Under the pieces are notes generated by a model. The model made no database searches. It was not told the DNA's origin and saw nothing but the letters and a program-made list of their open reading frames with translations. Positions 1 to 7,753 of a stretch of 64,000 nucleotides of DNA are shown here, in pieces. The position numbers and the translations under genes are program-made. Source of the stretch: Sphingobium sp. SYK-6 (GTDB lineage Bacteria; Pseudomonadota; Alphaproteobacteria; Sphingomonadales; Sphingomonadaceae); the NCBI RefSeq assembly GCF_000283515.1, contig NC_015976.1:3814501-3878500 (forward strand), read 5' to 3'. Position 1 is the stretch's first letter. Every line of letters starts with the position of its first letter.

Positions 1-557
1 AGGACGTCGCCGATGCCGTCGCCTGGCTGATCGCTCATGCCGGAGAACTGGGCATCGATCCCGCCCGGATCGTCCTGATGGGCCACAGCGCCGGCGCGCA
101 TCTCGTGGCGCTCGTGGGCACCGATCCGCGCTATCTGAAAGCCGCCCGCCTCGATCTGCGTGCCATCGCGGGCGTCATTCCGATCGACGGCGCGGCCTAT
201 GACGTGCCGAAACAGGTCAAGGTCGGCACGCGGTTCATGGGTGACATCTACGCGCAGGCCTTCGGCACCGACCCTGAACGCCAGCGGGCCCTTTCGCCCA
301 CCTTGCAGGCCGGGGCACCCAATGCCCCCGCATTCCTCATCCTCCATGTCCAGCGCCGGGATGGCATCGAGCAGTCGCGCGGCCTGGCCGAAGCGCTGCG
401 CGCGGCCGGCACGCCGGTCGAGATCGCCAGCTTCGAGGGACGCGGCCTGCAGGGGCACATGGACATCAACCGGAAGCTGGGTCTCGCGGATTATCCGGCA
501 ACGGCGCGCGTCGACAGCTGGCTTGAGGGCCTGCTGGGCAAGCCTGTGCAGCGCTGA
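1..557 (+). CDS. alpha/beta hydrolase (esterase/lipase type), 5' truncated by window edge
   Basis: The reading frame is already open at the window edge (frame 3), so the N-terminus lies outside. The visible part starts in the region before the nucleophile elbow and contains GHSAG at about 81-95, the serine elbow of alpha/beta hydrolases. A GHMDIN segment near 456 supplies a likely catalytic histidine, and an ILHVQRRDG segment before it resembles the acid-bearing strand. The overall pattern fits small carboxylesterases of the BD-FAE/kynurenine formamidase-like type. The substrate is unknown. Seen: motifs. Inferred: catalytic assignment. Confidence 0.8.
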   Translation, partial: DVADAVAWLIAHAGELGIDPARIVLMGHSAGAHLVALVGTDPRYLKAARLDLRAIAGVIPIDGAAYDVPKQVKVGTRFMGDIYAQAFGTDPERQRALSPTLQAGAPNAPAFLILHVQRRDGIEQSRGLAEALRAAGTPVEIASFEGRGLQGHMDINRKLGLADYPATARVDSWLEGLLGKPVQR

Positions 558-616
558 GCACGACGGAGGCCGCTTGCCCGGCAGAGCCTGCGCGGTCGCG
601 CGGTGGGCATCAATCA

Positions 617-646
617 TTGTCAGAACTGGGGAGAATTACCTATTCT
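617..646 (+). promoter_or_regulatory. candidate sigma-70 promoter for the lipoprotein gene
   Basis: TTGTCA (617-622) and TATTCT (641-646) are separated by 18 bp and lie about 120 bp upstream of the lipoprotein ATG at 769. The -35 matches the consensus at 5 of 6 positions and the -10 at 4 of 6. This is a sequence match only. Confidence 0.35.
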
Positions 647-768
647 GGGGAGATGGAGCGCGCGATATGGCCGCTCTTGCACCCGGGATGGATCCCCGGC
701 GCCGCACTTTCGTTTTGTGACTGCCCGCGGCCGGGACGGTGCGGGGTCGGAACCAGAGGAGGACCAGG

Positions 769-1113
769 ATGCGTCTGTTACTGATCGGCATCGCCACGCT
801 TTCGCTCGCCGCATGCGGGGGTACGCCCGAGAACAGCGCCGAGAACGCCGCCATTCCTGCTGCGGAGAACGCCGAGAATGCCGTCAATTATGTGGCGGAA
901 ATCGGCAATCTTTCGGATACCCAGCAACAGGCCGTGTTCTTCCGCGCCATTCGCGACGCCGGCATTGCGTGCCGCGATGTCACCAGCGTCGAGCAGATCG
1001 AGCCGCAAAACGGCGTGCAGACCTGGCGCGCGCAATGCGATCAGGGCGGCCAGCATCTCATTCAGGTGTTGCCGAACGGCTCGGCACAGGTGGTGAGCCG
1101 CACGGAGCCCTGA
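769..1113 (+). CDS. small putative lipoprotein
   Basis: A protein of 114 aa whose first residues form a lipoprotein signal: a short positive start, a hydrophobic core and the lipobox LAAC with Cys16, followed by Gly-Gly. It is therefore probably lipid-anchored in the envelope. The mature part is rich in Ala/Asn/Glu at first, then contains two cysteines (IACRDV and AQCDQG) that could pair. I chose the ATG at 769 over an upstream in-frame start because a purine-rich AGGAGGA lies just before it and it gives a proper signal peptide. It converges with mnmA. No function recognised. Confidence 0.7.
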   Translation: MRLLLIGIATLSLAACGGTPENSAENAAIPAAENAENAVNYVAEIGNLSDTQQQAVFFRAIRDAGIACRDVTSVEQIEPQNGVQTWRAQCDQGGQHLIQVLPNGSAQVVSRTEP

Positions 1114-1149
1114 AGTCGGAGGCCCTGGCCGGCGCCGTTAAACGCGGCG

Positions 1150-2256
1150 TCAGGCAGCCACCAGCGCTGCGCTCTGGGTCTGCGCGATCCAGCCGCCGCC
1201 CAGCACGCGGTCGCCGCGATAGAGCACAGCTGCCTGCCCCGGCGCCACGCCATATTCCGGCGCGTCGAACACCAGCCGCCCGTCTTCGAGCCGCGCCGGG
1301 ACGGGGCGGGCCATGGAGCGCACCTTGGCGCTGAGCGGCCCGTCCGGCGCACCGCCGATCCAGTTGATCTCCTCCAGCCAGGCCGCTTCGACCGCCAGGG
1401 CCGCCCGGGGACCGACGATCACACGCCGCGCCGCAGCATCGAGCCGGACGACATAGAGCGGCTCGGCCTGGCCGCCGATCTCCAGTCCCCTGCGCTGGCC
1501 AACCGTGTAGTGGATGAGGCCCTTGTGCCGGCCCAGCACGCGCCCATCGACATGCACGATCTCGCCATCGGCATCCGCATCTGGGCGGACCTTGCGCACC
1601 ACGCCGGCATAGTCGCCATCGGGCACGAAGCAGATGTCCTGACTGTCCGGCTTCATTGCCACGGCCAGCCCCAGCTCCCGGGCAATGGCGCGGACTGCCG
1701 GCTTCTCCATCCCGCCAAGGGGAAAGCGGAGATAATCGAGCTGATCCTGCGTGGTGGCGAAGAGGAAATAGCTCTGGTCGCGCGCGGGATCGATGGCGCG
1801 GTGCAGCTCCGGACCCTGCGCCCCGATCACGCGGCGCACATAATGGCCGGTGGCGAGGCAGTCCGCGCCGAGATCGCGCGCGAGCGCGAACAGATCGGTG
1901 AACTTGACGCCCATGTTGCAGCGGACGCAGGGAATGGGGGTCCGGCCGGACAGATATTCATCGGCAAAGCCCTCGATCACCGATTCCCGGAAACGGCTCT
2001 CATAATCAAAGACATAATGCGCGATGCCGAGGCGATCGGCCACCGCGCGCGCATCGCGGATATCCTGCCCGGCACAGCAGCTTCCACTGCGGCCCACGGC
2101 GGCGCCATGATCGTAAAGCTGCAAGGTCACGCCGATGGTCTCCGCGCCCGAGCGGGCGGCGAGCGCGGCGACGACGCTTGAATCCACGCCGCCGGACATG
2201 GCGACGACAATGCGCTTGCCGGCCAGCGGCTGCTCAAGCTGAAAAAGCGGGTCCAT
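1150..2256 (-). CDS. mnmA: tRNA-specific 2-thiouridylase MnmA
   Basis: A protein of 368 aa that thiolates U34 at the wobble position of tRNA-Lys, -Glu and -Gln, using sulfur relayed from a cysteine desulfurase. The ATP-pyrophosphatase loop SGGVDS is at residues 21-26. The two catalytic cysteines of the family are seen in PCVRCNMG (first) and QDICFVPDG (second), and SYFL and GHY segments typical of MnmA lie between. The start at 2256 (MDPLF) gives the normal length; the longer frame to 2331 adds 25 residues that do not look conserved. Convergent with the upstream lipoprotein gene. Confidence 0.96.
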   Translation of the reverse strand: MDPLFQLEQPLAGKRIVVAMSGGVDSSVVAALAARSGAETIGVTLQLYDHGAAVGRSGSCCAGQDIRDARAVADRLGIAHYVFDYESRFRESVIEGFADEYLSGRTPIPCVRCNMGVKFTDLFALARDLGADCLATGHYVRRVIGAQGPELHRAIDPARDQSYFLFATTQDQLDYLRFPLGGMEKPAVRAIARELGLAVAMKPDSQDICFVPDGDYAGVVRKVRPDADADGEIVHVDGRVLGRHKGLIHYTVGQRRGLEIGGQAEPLYVVRLDAAARRVIVGPRAALAVEAAWLEEINWIGGAPDGPLSAKVRSMARPVPARLEDGRLVFDAPEYGVAPGQAAVLYRGDRVLGGGWIAQTQSAALVAA

Positions 2257-2406
2257 GTCGCGCCATATAGGGTGCAGCAGGCCAATGGGCCAGCGCAGGC
2301 GTGCATGCGCCGGGCAGCCTCTAAGGGCCATGCTTGATAACCAACCCTAACAATGCGTGACCAAGGCTTTTACGCTGACTTATCCTTTGGCTGCTAACCA
2401 GTGCCC

Positions 2407-2727
2407 ATGGGCATAAGTGTCAACACCTATGATCAGAGACAGGCTGTAAACCTGGCAGGCGGACGCGGGACCCGGATTCCGGACCTGCGCCTGCTTCTCG
2501 CCGTCCATGCGGCGCGCCAGGCAACGGGTCATACAGCCCGGATCGTCCGCGAGTCCGACCTCCCGGTCGGAACCGGGGACGAACCGGCAAGACTGGCTCT
2601 GATCTTCGCTCCGGCGAGCACGTCCCCGGCCGTTCTGCGGCGGCTGGGCGGCGCGTTCAATGCAGCGGTCGCGGCACATATGGCGAGGGGGACCAGTGGT
2701 GAAGACGGGATTTACTCTGCGGTTTAG
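2407..2727 (+). CDS. hypothetical protein upstream of sciP
   Basis: An open frame of 106 aa (ATG 2407; a GTG at 2401 is also possible). Composition is Ala/Arg-rich without a clear signal peptide or membrane segment, and I recognise no domain. Its codon use is mostly GC-ending, which supports coding only weakly in a GC-rich genome. It lies 77 bp before sciP in the same direction and could share a transcript with it. It may be spurious. Confidence 0.35.
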   Translation: MGISVNTYDQRQAVNLAGGRGTRIPDLRLLLAVHAARQATGHTARIVRESDLPVGTGDEPARLALIFAPASTSPAVLRRLGGAFNAAVAAHMARGTSGEDGIYSAV

Positions 2728-2742
2728 CCAAGGAGAAAATCT

Positions 2743-2761
2743 TTGATGCCAACAGCATCAA
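2743..2761 (+). promoter_or_regulatory. perfect inverted repeat in the sciP leader
   Basis: TTGATGC (2743-2749) and GCATCAA (2755-2761) form a perfect 7-bp inverted repeat with a 5-nt spacer, 43 bp before the sciP ATG. It could be a dimeric-repressor operator or a small mRNA hairpin. I did not find CtrA-type TTAA-N7-TTAA half-sites next to it. Confidence 0.4.
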
Positions 2762-2804
2762 GACGAGGAATGTGAAAACCGAGCCCATCGGTGAAGAGGA
2801 AAGA

Positions 2805-3104
2805 ATGATAGAAAACCAAAAAATTCGCCCTTCTCAGGTCGTCGGTCCCCTTGGGGAGCCGCTGACCCTGGAGTCGCTCCCCTCCCCCAACACGAGCCGC
2901 TGGGTCGTGCGACGCAAGGCGGAAGTCGTGGCGGCCGTCAATGGCGGCCTGCTGACGGTCGACGAGGCTTGCGAGCGCTATTCGCTCACGCTCGAGGAAT
3001 TCGCGAGCTGGCAGCGCGCGGTCGATCGATCGGGCATGCCCGGCCTGCGGGTGACCCGGATCCAGCACTATAAATCGCTTTACGAACGCCAGCAGCGTTA
3101 CTGA
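2805..3104 (+). CDS. sciP: SciP-like (DUF1153) CtrA-inhibitory regulator
   Basis: A protein of 99 aa matching the DUF1153 family. In Caulobacter, SciP binds CtrA and blocks CtrA-activated transcription in G1. The family signature is clear: VIGP/VVGPLG near the N-terminus, then LPSPNTSRWVVRRKAEVVAA, a helix-turn-helix segment (LLTVDEACERYSLTLEEFASWQ) and an RTTRIQHY-like end (RVTRIQHYKS). The ATG at 2805 has GAAGAGGAAAG just upstream; a GTG at 2772 would add 11 unconserved residues. The C-terminus runs about 8 residues past the usual IQHYR end. Cell-cycle role here is inferred from family. Confidence 0.9.
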   Translation: MIENQKIRPSQVVGPLGEPLTLESLPSPNTSRWVVRRKAEVVAAVNGGLLTVDEACERYSLTLEEFASWQRAVDRSGMPGLRVTRIQHYKSLYERQQRY

Positions 3105-3256
3105 CCTTTCAACGATATCCGGGGTGAGCGCTCCCACCGCTCGCCCCGGCTCCTGCTCTGCCCTTCACCGGCTCCACCCCGGACAAGCCCCTCGAAATCG
3201 TGCGTCGCCTGTGCCAATGACACGGGAAAGACAATGCCGCACCGCAGGAGGGGGCC

Positions 3257-4213
3257 ATGCCACGCGTCGCCGTGACGTTTCCATATTTCGATTTTTTCCC
3301 GGACCTGCGCGAAGAACTCTCCGCCCGGTATCCCGGCACGAAATTCCCCGATCATCGCCGCGTCCTCGAGGGACAGGAACTCATCGATTTCCTGCAGGGC
3401 TACGACACCGCCGTCATCGGCGTGCAACGCTATGACGAAGCCGTGCTGAAGGCTTGCCCGGAACTGAAGGTCATCTCGCTTTGCTCCGCGGGCGTGGATC
3501 ATGTCGATCCCGCCCTGCTGCGGAAATACGGCATCAGGATGTGGTGGCAGGCCGGCATCAACCGTGTCTCCGTCTCGGAGCTCGCGGTTTCCTACATGGT
3601 CCTGGCGCTGCGGCGGGTCCACGAGTTTTCCAGCATCCTGCGCGCCGGCCAATGGCGCGGGCCCATCGGCTTCGGCACGGACCTGCGCGGCAAGACCGTG
3701 GGCGTCCACGGCGTCGGCCATATCGGCAAGGCCGTCATCGAGCTGCTGCAGGGCTACAAGGTCAACATCCTCGCCAGCGACCGGCTCGACGTTTCGGCAT
3801 TCACGGACGGGTTCGAGAATGTCGACCTGGTGAGCGCGGAGGAAATGTGGGCGCGCAGCGACGTGCTGACCATTCACTTGTCCAAGAACGCCACCACCAT
3901 CGGCCTCTATGATGGCGCGGTGCTCGACCGGCTCAAGCCCGGCGCGGTCATCGTCAATTGCGCGCGGGGCGGCATGTTCGACGAGAATGCGCTTGCCGAG
4001 CGGCTGGAAAGCGGCCGCATCGCCGCAGCGGCGTTCGACGTCTATGCGATGGAGCCTGCCAACGGCAATCGCCTGCTCGACATGCCGACCTTCTTCGGCT
4101 CCCCACATATCGGCGCCACGACGCGCGAAAGCTGGGGCGCGATGCTCCGTTCCGGCATCCATGGCATCGAGCATGCCTATGAACCGGAGCCGGGCGTTTA
4201 TCCCTTCGATTAA
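3257..4213 (+). CDS. D-isomer-specific 2-hydroxyacid dehydrogenase family protein
   Basis: A protein of 318 aa. The N-terminal catalytic domain (about 1-95) is followed by a Rossmann NAD-binding domain with GVHGVGHIG near residue 150, an NCARGGMFDE segment carrying the substrate-binding Arg, and a C-terminal SPHIGATTRESW segment with the catalytic His. These are the hallmarks of the family that reduces 2-keto acids to D-2-hydroxyacids with NAD(P)H (lactate, glycerate and phosphoglycerate dehydrogenases). There is no ACT domain, so it is not a classical SerA. An unusual feature is MWWQAGINRVSVSELA, a variant of the usual SVAE segment. Substrate unknown. Confidence 0.88.
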   Translation: MPRVAVTFPYFDFFPDLREELSARYPGTKFPDHRRVLEGQELIDFLQGYDTAVIGVQRYDEAVLKACPELKVISLCSAGVDHVDPALLRKYGIRMWWQAGINRVSVSELAVSYMVLALRRVHEFSSILRAGQWRGPIGFGTDLRGKTVGVHGVGHIGKAVIELLQGYKVNILASDRLDVSAFTDGFENVDLVSAEEMWARSDVLTIHLSKNATTIGLYDGAVLDRLKPGAVIVNCARGGMFDENALAERLESGRIAAAAFDVYAMEPANGNRLLDMPTFFGSPHIGATTRESWGAMLRSGIHGIEHAYEPEPGVYPFD

Positions 4214-4396
4214 CTCGGTTCATCATCGATCTGTGCCTCACCTGCGATGAAGCACGCCGTTAGGATTCGGTTTCCCGGGAGGCTCGTGGTATGAATGATC
4301 TCAGGCTGCCAATGCCGCGAACCGCGATAAATCGCTGTCCCATCCCCGAGACATTGATGCTGGTATGCCCGCGCCCCAAGGCGCCAGGAAGTCAAT

Positions 4397-4552
4397 ATGC
4401 GCCAACTGGAGAAAGAATGCGCCGCGATGGCGCGGCGAATGCTCGACGCCGAGCTGGTCGCGATCAGTCGCAGAACGCTTGAGTCCACCCGGGTGAGCGC
4501 CTTGCAGGCGGCCGTTCAGCAAGAGCTGCGAACGCGGGACATCCAGGAATAG
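4397..4552 (+). CDS. small hypothetical protein (51 aa)
   Basis: ATG at 4397 with AGGAAG 5 nt upstream opens a 51-aa frame ending at TAG 4552. The product is charged, cysteine-poor (one Cys) and predicted to be mostly helical (MRQLEKECAAMARRMLDAEL at the start). It overlaps a competing open frame that begins at 4291 and looks less protein-like. It lies between the dehydrogenase and the PhyH gene. No family recognised, and it may not be real. Confidence 0.35.
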   Translation: MRQLEKECAAMARRMLDAELVAISRRTLESTRVSALQAAVQQELRTRDIQE

Positions 4553-4697
4553 CCGGCACGACCGGGAGTCGCTCCGGGCTGGGCAGCGTGGACCAATCCG
4601 GTCACGACGCATGCCACTCGCTCGGGACACCCCGCCATTGGCGAGAACCAGTCGTTCATTGCGCAGCTATCCCAGACGCAATAAGCCAGCACCATGA

Positions 4698-4712
4698 CGA
4701 TCATCATTCTCA
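4698..4712 (+). promoter_or_regulatory. Fur-box-like sequence upstream of the PhyH gene
   Basis: CGATCAT-C-ATTCTCA matches the 7-1-7 Fur consensus TGATAAT-N-ATTATCA at 11 of 14 arm positions. It lies 102 bp before the PhyH-family start codon. If used, it would tie expression of this Fe(II)-dependent enzyme to iron. Match by eye; alphaproteobacteria often use Irr/RirA or Mur variants instead of a canonical Fur, so specificity is uncertain. Confidence 0.35.
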
Positions 4713-4719
4713 ATCGCGC

Positions 4720-4798
4720 CTCAGCCTTTCCGCTGAGCTAAGGCACGCCGGCTCTCCGGCTCATGCAGCGGTCAAGCCGCTCGATCACGCATGCCTTA
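4720..4798 (+). promoter_or_regulatory. structured 5' leader: hairpin followed by a three-way junction
   Basis: A hairpin CTCAGC (4720-4725)/GCTGAG (4732-4737) is followed directly by a 60-nt element closed by TAAGGCA (4739-4745) pairing with TGCCTTA (4792-4798). Inside are two more hairpins: GCCGG/CCGGC (4747-4751/4756-4760) and AGCGG/CCGCT (4767-4771/4777-4781). The junction ends 16 nt before the PhyH ATG. It matches no riboswitch class I can recognise. Pairing was read by eye and not tested for conservation. Confidence 0.4.
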
Positions 4799-4814
4799 TT
4801 GATTGAGAGATATT

Positions 4815-5624
4815 ATGCGAAATGAATCAAACCCTGCGTTGAGCGCAGATGAGATTGCCCACTTCGTTCGCGACGGATTCGTCCGGATCGACGCGGCGTT
4901 CTCCACCGGAATCGCGCAAGAAGCACGCACCATCTTGTGGAAGGCCACCGGGTGTAATCCCGACGATCCGTCCTCATGGAGGCAACCCGTCGTGCGACTG
5001 GATCAGTTCGATCAGGCCCCATTTCGCGAAGCCGCGAATTCGCCCGTCCTGCACAGCGCGTTCGATCAACTGGTCGGCGAGGGTCGCTGGCTGCCGCGGG
5101 GCGGCCTTGGAACCTTTCCGGTTCGCTTTCCCTCCGAGGCCGATCCGGGTGACGACGGCTGGCACATCGACGTCAGCTTCGGCTATGACAACCCGGACTT
5201 CATGGCGTGGCGGGCCAATGTGAGCAGCAAGGGCCGCGCCTTGCTGATGCTGTTCCTGTTCTCGGACGTGGGTGTCGAAGATGCGCCGACACGTATCCGA
5301 ATCGGTTCGCACATTGACGTGGCCCGGCAACTCGCCCCGGCCGGAGACGCCGGCCTCACGCTTCGCGAATTAGCATCCGACGGATTTGCGGGATCCGCCC
5401 ACCGACGCGAGGAAGTGGCGACGGGTCCGGCAGGCACGGTGTACCTATGCCATCCGTTTCTGGTGCACGCGGCACAGAAGCACCGCGGAACGGTGCCACG
5501 CTTCATGGCACAACCGCCGCTTCTGCCCCGTGAGCAAATCTGTCTCGATCGCAAGGATCACGATTATTCGCCGGTCGAGCAGGCCATCCTGAGCGCTCTC
5601 GGCAGGACGGATCATCTGACGTGA
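4815..5624 (+). CDS. phytanoyl-CoA dioxygenase (PhyH) family Fe(II)/2-oxoglutarate oxygenase
   Basis: A protein of 269 aa of the double-stranded beta-helix PhyH family, which hydroxylates small molecules using Fe(II) and 2-oxoglutarate. The metal-binding HxD is in GWHIDVSF (His117, Asp119), and the distal His is in the CHPFLVHAAQKHRG segment (His213 or His218), followed by an Arg that fits the 2-oxoglutarate salt bridge. The ATG at 4815 has GAGAGA 4 nt upstream; the frame could open at TTG 4803. AT-rich codons near the start and the structured leader set it apart from neighbours. It converges with the AlkD-like gene across a strong hairpin. Substrate unknown. Confidence 0.82.
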   Translation: MRNESNPALSADEIAHFVRDGFVRIDAAFSTGIAQEARTILWKATGCNPDDPSSWRQPVVRLDQFDQAPFREAANSPVLHSAFDQLVGEGRWLPRGGLGTFPVRFPSEADPGDDGWHIDVSFGYDNPDFMAWRANVSSKGRALLMLFLFSDVGVEDAPTRIRIGSHIDVARQLAPAGDAGLTLRELASDGFAGSAHRREEVATGPAGTVYLCHPFLVHAAQKHRGTVPRFMAQPPLLPREQICLDRKDHDYSPVEQAILSALGRTDHLT

Positions 5625-5629
5625 AGGCT

Positions 5630-5675
5630 CGGCCCGCCAGCTTTTGGAGCTTTCTCGCGAAAAGCGGGCGGGCCG
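5630..5675. terminator. strong hairpin between convergent genes
   Basis: CGGCCCGCC (5630-5638) pairs with GGCGGGCCG (5667-5675), and GCTTTT (5640-5645) with AAAAGC (5660-5665), giving 15 base pairs around a single A/G mismatch and a 14-nt loop. It starts 6 nt past the PhyH stop codon and lies 66 nt past the AlkD-like stop. It probably works in both directions, although neither side has a clean T-run. Confidence 0.55.
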
Positions 5676-5741
5676 CTTCCGACGACAAAGTGGCGATGCA
5701 CCAAGCCAGTCTTCGCCCGGTTGGGCATTCGTCCGCGCCGC

Positions 5742-6443
5742 CTAGCCCGCGTCCTGCTCGCCCCCGATCCGTTTCAGAGCTTCCCGCCGACTGAGAGCGC
5801 TCAGGCGCTTCTCGTTGGCCGCGACATAGCGACGAACCTCGGCGGGATCGGTCCGCGCATATTGCCGCAAGGCCCAGCCGATCGCCTTGCGCAGGAAGAA
5901 TTCCGGCGAATCGAGCGATGGCGCGATGCAGGCGTAAAGCAGATCGGTGTCCGTTTGCTTGCCGGCCCGAAGCTGGCACAGGATCGCGCTGCGGCGTTTC
6001 CAGAGGTCGGCATCCTGCGCCCAGGCGCGCATCGCGCGTGCCATCCCCTCTGGCTCGGCCCCGAGAATGTCGAACAGGCGCTGCGCGGCGATGGTATCGA
6101 CATAATCCCACCAGACACCCGTGACGATCATCTCCTCGTACATGGGCAGAGCGTCCAGGCGCTGGAACGGGCGCGCCGCGCGGATGCCGCAAAGGGCGAT
6201 CGCGGCATAGCGCTCCTCCCGGAACGTCGCGCCACGCCAGAGCGTCAGCACATCGCTTTGCCATTCCTCCCGCGTGCCATAATCGAGATCAGCGAACAGC
6301 CGCTTGCAGGCCGCCTGCAACGGCACGGCGGAAACACCCAGATAGGGCATGGCCGATTTCATATAGGCCTGCATGGCCGGCGCGCGGGCCGGCTCCGCCA
6401 CCGCGCCGAGTGCCGCGCGCACCTTCTCCGCCAGCGTCGTCAT
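5742..6443 (-). CDS. DNA alkylation repair (AlkD-like HEAT-repeat) protein
   Basis: A protein of 233 aa matching the AlkD/AlkC-like family, which removes bulky or cationic alkylated bases without base flipping. It is all alpha-helical with repeated ARM/HEAT-like units. The signature WWDYVDTIAAQ carries the aspartate-bearing loop of AlkD, and LRKAIGWALRQYA is the conserved helix near the C-terminus. Its ATG (6443-6441) overlaps the stop of the upstream membrane gene (ATGA, 6443-6440), so the two are translated as a pair. The start choice rests on this overlap. Repair role is inferred from family. Confidence 0.88.
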   Translation of the reverse strand: MTTLAEKVRAALGAVAEPARAPAMQAYMKSAMPYLGVSAVPLQAACKRLFADLDYGTREEWQSDVLTLWRGATFREERYAAIALCGIRAARPFQRLDALPMYEEMIVTGVWWDYVDTIAAQRLFDILGAEPEGMARAMRAWAQDADLWKRRSAILCQLRAGKQTDTDLLYACIAPSLDSPEFFLRKAIGWALRQYARTDPAEVRRYVAANEKRLSALSRREALKRIGGEQDAG

Positions 6444-6964
6444 GATCGCGCGCGCATGCGTCGCCATGCATAGCAGGCGACCGATAGAAGCAGGGCCGGC
6501 AGCCAGATCAGCATCAGTTCGGAGCGAACCGTCTCGAGGCCCCGCGCCGTGAAGAAGCGCGCGCCGATGGGGGATACCCTGATCGGCTGCCAGTCGCTGA
6601 ACAGCCGGGTCTTGTCGACTGGCCAGAACAGCGCGACGCCCTGTCCGCCATCGGTCAGCATGTCGAGCAGCGGGTGGGACGCCATGCAGAGGAACAGGAA
6701 CACAAATGCGCCGATGCTCCGCGCAGGTCGCCACGACAGGGCGAGCAGGCCGGCCGCTGCAGCCGCAAATGCGAGCGAATGACTGAAGCCCCGGTGCCCC
6801 CACTCGCTGGCATAGCCAATGCCGAAGCGAAAACCGATGACATCCAGGTCCGGCGCGGCGGCGAGAAACGCCCCAGCCAGCGCGAGCGGGGGTGCGATCC
6901 GCCGCCTGCCCAGCGCCGCGCCAGTCGCGAGGGGAAGCAGGGCATGGCTGAAGATCGTCGGCAT
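6440..6964 (-). CDS. YdjM-like membrane metal-dependent hydrolase (DUF457)
   Basis: A protein of 174 aa with several hydrophobic segments. The family signature WGHRGFSHS (His and Ser/His pairs) and ASHPLLDMLTDGG are both present. These match the YdjM/YbcI group of inner-membrane proteins annotated as metal-dependent hydrolases; in E. coli ydjM is SOS-induced. Here the gene is upstream of, and overlaps by 4 nt, an AlkD-like DNA repair gene, which supports a link to DNA damage. Whether it is catalytic is not known. Confidence 0.85.
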   Translation of the reverse strand: MPTIFSHALLPLATGAALGRRRIAPPLALAGAFLAAAPDLDVIGFRFGIGYASEWGHRGFSHSLAFAAAAAGLLALSWRPARSIGAFVFLFLCMASHPLLDMLTDGGQGVALFWPVDKTRLFSDWQPIRVSPIGARFFTARGLETVRSELMLIWLPALLLSVACYAWRRMRARS

Positions 6965-7109
6965 GTCAGGCTTCTTGCCCGTGGAGCGCTGAAACGCAAC
7001 GCGTTCCCGGCTGGCTTTCCCGGATGGCCTTCAACATCCCGCAAGCCGCGCTTTCCCTCAATGGAGACTGCGGCGGTTCAGTCGCCGGGAGGACTGATCG
7101 CCCCTCGCC

Positions 7110-7508
7110 TCAATATCCGATGGTGAGGCCCGCCGCGACATAATGGGGGCCGGCATTGCCCTTGAGCGCCACTTTGGGGAAGATCGGCATGGCGATCGTG
7201 GCATAGGGCCGCGGATCGTCACCGCTGATGCGCACGCCCGCGCCGAACCGCACCGAGGCCGGCAGTCCGAACGTCGCTTCCACGCGGCCATAAACCGCCG
7301 TGTCTCCATCGCGCAGATACACGCCCGCCCCCGGAGTGAGGCGGAAGCCGGCGAACCCCACGGCGTAGCCGGCGCCGATTTCTGTCCCCCAGCGCTCGTT
7401 CGCCCGCGCGTAAGTGGCTTCGGCACCAAAGCCTTCCGCCTGCGCGGCGGCGGGAACGAGAAGGACGGCGGCGCTGGCTGCGATCAACGGATTGAAACGG
7501 ATTTTCAT
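7110..7508 (-). CDS. small secreted/outer-membrane protein, function unknown
   Basis: A protein of 132 aa with a clear Sec signal peptide ending in AQA (cleavage near residue 24). The mature part alternates polar and hydrophobic residues with many Gly/Tyr/Phe, and ends in an aromatic residue (LTIGY), as expected of a small beta-barrel or porin-like protein. I do not recognise the family. It lies alone between the YdjM-like gene and guaA, all on the minus strand. Confidence 0.6.
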   Translation of the reverse strand: MKIRFNPLIAASAAVLLVPAAAQAEGFGAEATYARANERWGTEIGAGYAVGFAGFRLTPGAGVYLRDGDTAVYGRVEATFGLPASVRFGAGVRISGDDPRPYATIAMPIFPKVALKGNAGPHYVAAGLTIGY

Positions 7509-7753
7509 GATAGCTCGTTCTCCAGAGCGCCCGGCGCCGGCGCCAGAGGATTTCCAGGGCAGATGAAGCGGCCCCGCGCGGACAGTGCGGCAGGAAGCAC
7601 AGGGAGCGCCGGGCCTGTTCCATCAGGGACCGATGCGCCCTAAGCGCCAGCCGGACTCCCATCAAGCATCGCAGAGATGAAGCGAGTCCTCTCGTCGGCG
7701 GACCGAATCGTCGGGCGGGGATGCCACGGCTCTTGGGAATCCTGTCTCCAGCG

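Noticed and set aside
2380..2679. Minus-strand 99-aa frame overlapping the gene before sciP
   Set aside because: Arg/Gln-rich shadow; no support beyond an open frame.
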